Positions 59,101 through 64,000 of a stretch of 64,000 bases of DNA are shown here, in pieces. A program made the translations under genes and the position numbers. Numbering within the stretch: the first letter of the stretch is position 1; each line of letters starts with the position of its first letter. A model generated the notes under the pieces. That model searched no databases, had not been told where the DNA came from, and saw nothing but the letters and a program-made list of their open reading frames with translations. The stretch is from Solea solea (taxonomy: Eukaryota > Chordata > Actinopteri > Pleuronectiformes > Soleidae), in the NCBI RefSeq assembly GCF_958295425.1, contig NC_081153.1:9379395-9443394 (forward strand). Direction: 5' to 3'.

Positions 59101-60838
59101 GTGAATGGTTAAAAGTTTCTTTTAAAAAGATTGTTCACATTTTATGACCAAACAAAACTGAATTTCTAAAAGAATCAACAGTTGAATGGATCATTAAAAC
59201 AAAGCCCTGTCAGTTGTTGCTGTGTTGTCGATGACTTCAGCACAGAATCTTCAACTCTAAATGAATATTACTTTTATCCATGAAATGAAAATGTTAACAA
59301 TTATCATTACCTTATACTCTATTACTCTTCACACCTTCATGTTCTCTTCATCGTCTTTGTCCATGTAAATCATCCACTTTATCACCGTTTGCATTTCTAA
59401 ATAGTTAATATGGGGTTAAAGCAGAGGAGGTCAGTGATTGTGTGATGATGATGATGATGATGCAGAGGTCAGGGGTCATCTGCAGAAATAACATTTGTAG
59501 AATAAGCTCCAGGTCAGTGTGTTCTAGTGATGACTCATCAAAACTCTGATCTGATACAGGTGAGGTTAAAGAGGGTCCACACACAAATATTCAGGTCTAA
59601 GTTTGAACTCGTTGTGGGCGACATGGACAAAAGATAATATCTCCACGATAACGATAATGAGTGGATATCCTTTAAAACTCTGAGATATAACTCATTGATT
59701 GTTGCTTACAGGTGATATCAAAGGGACACAGTGTTTAAGGAAAACAGTTTAGACGTCACCTGCAACCAGGCTCCTATTGGACGATACCAGCTGTCAATCA
59801 CTGGTTTAACTCCATGTGAAGCAATCACAGCAGCGTCTTGTGTTGTTTATGTTCCACATTTAACAATGTGTTTAACCAAAAGCACAAATGAATAAAGTGA
59901 TTATTGAACATGAACCAAACTGCTGACCAATGAAAGTGATTCTAACACCAGGTGTGAACCAACTGAGGCTGTGACAAGTAATCTATTCATCAATGATGAA
60001 TCAGTTACTAAATGAATCAACTGTTTCCATCAATATTCTTTTTTCTTAGTTTTAAAACACATTGTTCAGCTTCTTAAATGTGAATATTTTCTGGTTTCTT
60101 GTTACAAAGAAATGATTCAAAAAACGGATTTGTTTCATTTTCTGGACAAAAGAGGACATTTGAAAACATCATTTGGAGGTTGATCAATATTTGTTGACGT
60201 TGTACAGAACAAACAGCTGATCAGTGATTAATGGAGAGAAGAATGAATAATGAACATAATGGTTAGTTGCAGCCCTGGCACCAACGCAGCAGACTCTCAG
60301 GTGTGAACACAGACTAAAGTGACGTGACGTCATCACACAGACATTTTCTGTGGAGTCGTCATGAAAGTGAAAACTGTGTGTTTGTGTTTGATGGAACTGA
60401 CCTTACTTTCTAGCACATGTCTCTGCAGTGTTGCTCCTGCACATACACACTTTGAGATGACGCTGCTTCACAACAGTATCTTGTACTAACACAATTACAA
60501 TAAGAAGGAAAACAGAATTCAAACATTGAGTCGAGTGTGACGTCAAAGTCAACTCAGCTCACTGACTCGTCCCACACCAGCGTCACAGGAAAAACTGTCT
60601 CACAAAACTCAAGAGAAGTGAGACAGTTGTTTAATGAAACTTAAGAAAAGGTGAATCAACAGTGACCAGTGAACATGACATGAGAGTCAAACCAGAGAAA
60701 TTCTCTGGACAATTGTCACAGAACATTTTCTGATACGTTACAGTTGCAACAGTGATTTAATGACATGATGAAAATGTCTCATCATAAATAATAAGATTTT
60801 AAGATAGAAAGTAGAGCAACACATGATATTACATTTAT

Positions 60839-61547
60839 TGTGAGAAAGCCCTAAAGGTAAAGCACCATCTACTGGTCAAAGGCAGTAGCACGGTCTGAAC
60901 ACGTCAGGACATGCCCAGTCACACTGACAAGCAGCAGACCAGACTGCGTGAAGCTGCATGGACTTTCTGTGCGTTTCTAACATTATGTGTGCGTTCTTGA
61001 GGAAATGTAAGTGTGTTCTGCTTACTAGTTGTGGATATTTGATTATAATTCCTGTTTGTGTTGCATGGAACATATTGTGTGAGCTTGAGTGGATAAATGG
61101 CTTGTGTCTCAGTAGCAGTTAGCTTTGCCCTTGCTTGCATCGATATTGCAACTGAGTTTATTGTGTTTGTGACCATGTTTTAGTAAAGGACGTTTACATG
61201 TTCAATTATTCACCGATAATACATTTCTGTTGTTATGCTATTCTTAAGCAGCAATTTGCAGCTGTTAAGAATCGTTTATTGATGTAAGTACAGAATAATA
61301 TTCTGAGCATTTTGTGACATGTTATTGTTTTTCTCTGATTTCAGACCACACACATGTACACACACATGTATATACACATATATACACAAACTAAATACAC
61401 ACTACATGTTGCTGTTCAACAATCTTCAATAAAAGAAGACAAAGAAAATCTCTCTGTCCAAGTGCCTTGATTCTCTAATCGGAATCATAGTCCATTATCC
61501 ACCGCCTCAACCAGCAATCCTTCTTCTTGAGGCTCAGCCCTCAAACA
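60839..61547 (+). repeat. 5' LTR of the BEL/Pao element
   Basis: 709 bases starting TGTGAG and ending ACA. The start is set by loss of alignment with copy A; the end by the primer site. Confidence 0.72.
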
Positions 61548-61548
61548 T

Positions 61549-61565
61549 TGGTCCTTCGAGCCGGA
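61549..61565 (+). promoter_or_regulatory. Primer binding site, tRNA-Tyr type
   Basis: TGGTCCTTCGAGCCGGA is the exact complement of the 3' end of vertebrate tRNA-Tyr(GTA) with CCA, as recalled. Confidence 0.78.
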
Positions 61566-61569
61566 TTGA

Positions 61570-63770
61570 GTGCAACCTAAGAAGAGGATCATGGACGATG
61601 CAGCATCAGGCACCTCAGAGCCCCGGAGACGTCCACAGAGAGAGCATCGCTTGCCTGCTTACCTGGAGGACTACCACGTTGGATTCCAGCCATCTGCACA
61701 CCCAGATTCACCTGCTACTGTTTCCCGCTCTAGCAGCCACCACAGCAGCAACCCGAGCAGGTCATCCAACAGGAGTTCATACACCCATAGCAGATCCAGT
61801 AGGCGTACATGCTACTCCTTTGGTACGTATCCCACTCAGGGTCTCTCAACTGCACAAGCTGCAATCTTGGAAGAGAGAATAAAGCAGTTGGAGCTGGAAG
61901 ATATCCGCCATATGATGGAGCATGAGACTCAAGCTGACTTGGAGTGTAAACTGCTGGATGATCAGGCCAAAGAAGCACAGCAGCTTCAAGATGAGGCACT
62001 CAAAGCCAGAGAAGCACTCAATAGGCGGCTAGAGAGAGAGCAGCGCCTAACGAGGGCTGCACAGGAGCTTGAGATCGCCAAGCTTCGTTCTTCGATGCTT
62101 ACCGATGCTTTGCCACCTGCACCTTCATCTGTACACTCCGACAAGTCCGACCCTTACCTGGACTTACAACCGACAGTGCAGGCAAGACAGGAAGACATGC
62201 TACTATATGCTTCCCAGCTCTCACGGTCAACTCGGTCACTTCCAACACCTGCTGCTGTTGCGCACCCCCTTATTTCTCCCCCACAAGTGAGGCAACAAAT
62301 TATTCCAGTCCCTACAGCACCTCCTTCTGGACTACAGCCAATGCTGCAACCTGCTGCCGTCCCAGCGATACCTGCTCCCCTGGCAAACCCAACAGCACAG
62401 CTCCAGGGTCCAGCACCCATGGCACTTAGGTCTGTGAGACTACAACCTGGCTCAGCGTTAGCACTCGCTCCTACGATACAACCTGTGTCACACCCTTCAG
62501 CGCATGTCATCACCTCGACACCTCTGGCTCATATTACACCTCAGGTGGCATCATTTTTTGAGTCACAACGTCCTTGTGGCCCAGCACCGGTAACAAGTTC
62601 ATACTATAACCAACACGTGTACCAACCCGTTTACAGCCAACCAGCCATGGAGCCACTCAACACTGCTCAGCATGCCAGCCAAGCTCCACCACTCTTCTCG
62701 ACTCACCACGGGCAACAGACTGCTCCAGTTCTCTCTGCTCCCTACCCTGGTTACACACCACTACCCGGAGCCGAGTTACTTCTTGCATCAGCCCTTGGGA
62801 TCCCTCGACCTTCCCTGCCAGTGTTCGAGAGTGGTCGAGAGAGTGACTTTGCTCTGCTCAAGCTTGCATTAGACAACGTACTGGGAAGCAACCTTCACCT
62901 TAGTGAGCAATATAAATATCAAGGTTTGATAGGACACATCAAGCTCCCAAGTGCACTGCAGCTTGCCAAGGCGTACATGCATGACCCTGCATCATATACG
63001 AGTGCATTGCAGGCTCTACAAGATAAGTACGGGCAGCCACGACAGCTGGTCCAGAGTGAGCTTGGTGCCATACTCAACGTGCCTGCTCTCAAGATGGGTG
63101 ATGCCAATGCCTTCATTCGCCTTGTCTGTCCAGTCCTTGGTAGGCATGTTGAAGACCCTCGAGGGACAAAATGGATATGAGCTCCACTGCGGCTCCCACG
63201 TTGATCGTCTGCTCAGCAAGATGCCTCCCACTTTCCGTGATGGCTTTGTTGAGTATTGCCTGCGATACGGTATTCTGCAGACTGGCACCGACAGAACCTA
63301 TACCCTTCAGGACTTGGCTACCTGGCTCCAAACAAAGTCTCAAGCAAGGCGCATCTCCAGTAGAGCGGCAGCATTGTATCAGACTGAAGCCCCCCGACCT
63401 GCTAGGAAGGATCAGCGAACCGCTCAGCCCAGAGAGAAGCCAACGATGGTGTGCTTCACTGCAGCTGAGGAGGTAACCAGGGACGAGACATTTGGGGCAG
63501 GGCTTATGCAGGCAAAGGTCAGACCCAAGCCCAAACCTTACTGTCCATATTGTGACAGTCACGACCACTATCTCAATTCCTGTGAGGAATTCAAGAAGTT
63601 GAACCCCGACCAAGTCTTGAAGTGGCTCAAGGACGGCAAACGGTGTCGGAAATGTGGACGCAATCACACCGAGGACCGGTGCACGCTTAAGCGCCCCTGT
63701 AAAACCTGCAAGGAAACGCACCTCACTGTCTTGCATGAGTCAGTCCAGGAAACAAAACGGAAAGTGTATA
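61570..63770 (+). pseudogene. BEL/Pao gag with one frameshift
   Basis: A 536-residue frame from 61570 (first Met; MDDAASGTSEPRRR at 61591 is an alternative start). Order: Ser/Arg-rich N-terminus, Glu-rich coiled coil (RIKQLELEDIRHMMEHETQA), Pro/Ala-rich linker, and the DUF1759-like conserved part (LPVFESGRESDFALLKLALD). The frame shifts by one near 63125 (AFIRL), after which SVQSLVGMLKTLEG and DRLLSKMPPTF continue in the next frame. CPYCDSHDHYLNSC and CRKCGRNHTEDRC are knuckles at about 63540-63680. Confidence 0.8.
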
Positions 63771-64000
63771 CGGTCAGTGTACTCCCCACGAAAGTGAATC
63801 TGGACCGGCCTAACAGATCTCAAAGAGTAATGCTGAAGGTAGTCAAGGTCCTCCTCCATAACGGTGACCGAAGGATGGAGACTTATGCAGTACTCGATGA
63901 CGGGTCAGAGAGGAGCATCGTCCTTCCTCAAGTGGTGCAACAGCTTAACCTCGTCTGCCATCCAGAGACTCTACCCCTGCAGACTGTGCACCAAAGCGTT
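63771..64000 (+). pseudogene. BEL/Pao protease start (partial)
   Basis: VSVLPTKVNLDRPN leads to VLLHNGDRRMETYAVLDDGS, the aspartic protease active-site region (usually D-S/T-G; here DDGS). The window ends inside it. Confidence 0.65.

Larger units (their letters stand above)
60839..64000 (+). mobile_element. BEL/Pao LTR retrotransposon in copy C intron 2 (runs off window)
   Basis: LTR about 60839-61547 (TGTGAGAAAG to CCTCAAACA, AATAAA at 61427), then one base and the primer site. Gag from 61570, zinc knuckles near 63540-63720, and an aspartic-protease-like YAVLDDGSERSI near 63890. The remainder (RT, RNase H, integrase, 3' LTR) must lie beyond base 64000. The insertion point is exact relative to copy A intron 2 (near 4818). 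Confidence 0.85.

Noticed and set aside
61570..63180. Host single-exon gene of 536 residues
   Set aside because: Follows an LTR and a tRNA-Tyr primer site and continues in another frame into zinc knuckles and a protease; it is BEL/Pao gag.

Overview
The window is vertebrate nuclear DNA, most likely from a teleost fish. It carries split genes with GT-AG introns, teleost-type SINEs, hAT-like elements, CR1/L2/Rex-like LINEs and LTR retrotransposons of three superfamilies. No bacterial features, CRISPR arrays or stand-alone tRNA/rRNA genes were seen. The host content is a tandem array of MHC class I alpha-chain genes, of the teleost U-lineage type judging by protein sequence.

Layout. Three repeat units are visible; the same intron-1 sequence occurs at 1, 25391 and 57029. 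Copy A (1-12000) starts inside intron 1, so exon 1 lies off the left edge; exons 2 to 7 are intact (coding 369-9861). Copy B (24.1-43.4 kb) is complete: SXY-like promoter (about 24176-24261), exon 1 at 25077, stop at 32321, 3' UTR exon from 42314 and AATAAA at 43371. Its predicted product is 360 residues. Copy C (56.5 kb onward) has promoter, exon 1 (56715) and exon 2 (58001-58261). A BEL/Pao retrotransposon then starts in intron 2 at about 60839 and runs off the right edge.

Between genes, both A and B are followed by the same decayed Ty3/gypsy element (13077-21947 and 43807-52624). Its gag region holds the same nested cluster: a minus-strand LINE, an internally deleted hAT, and a plus-strand LINE. 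The shared nesting and the shared RNase H/integrase deletion show that gene and downstream transposons were duplicated together. After duplication the units diverged. Copy A carries a SINE, a minisatellite and an hAT-like element in intron 2, a TIR element with a nested solo LTR in intron 3, and a long inverted-repeat element in the 3' UTR. Copy B carries a TIR element just upstream of its ATG, an hAT-like element in intron 5, and an L1 plus a Ty1/copia element in the 3' UTR intron.

Function. The genes encode heavy chains that should pair with beta-2-microglobulin and present peptides at the cell surface. Alpha-3 is nearly identical in A and B, whereas alpha-1 and alpha-2 differ at groove-facing segments, as expected for MHC. 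I found no clearly novel biochemical system. The most interesting host-gene signals are the altered transmembrane-exon acceptor in B, the transposon between promoter and ATG of B, and the 64-bp perfect inverted repeat in the 3' UTR of A. All coordinates and alignments were made by eye.
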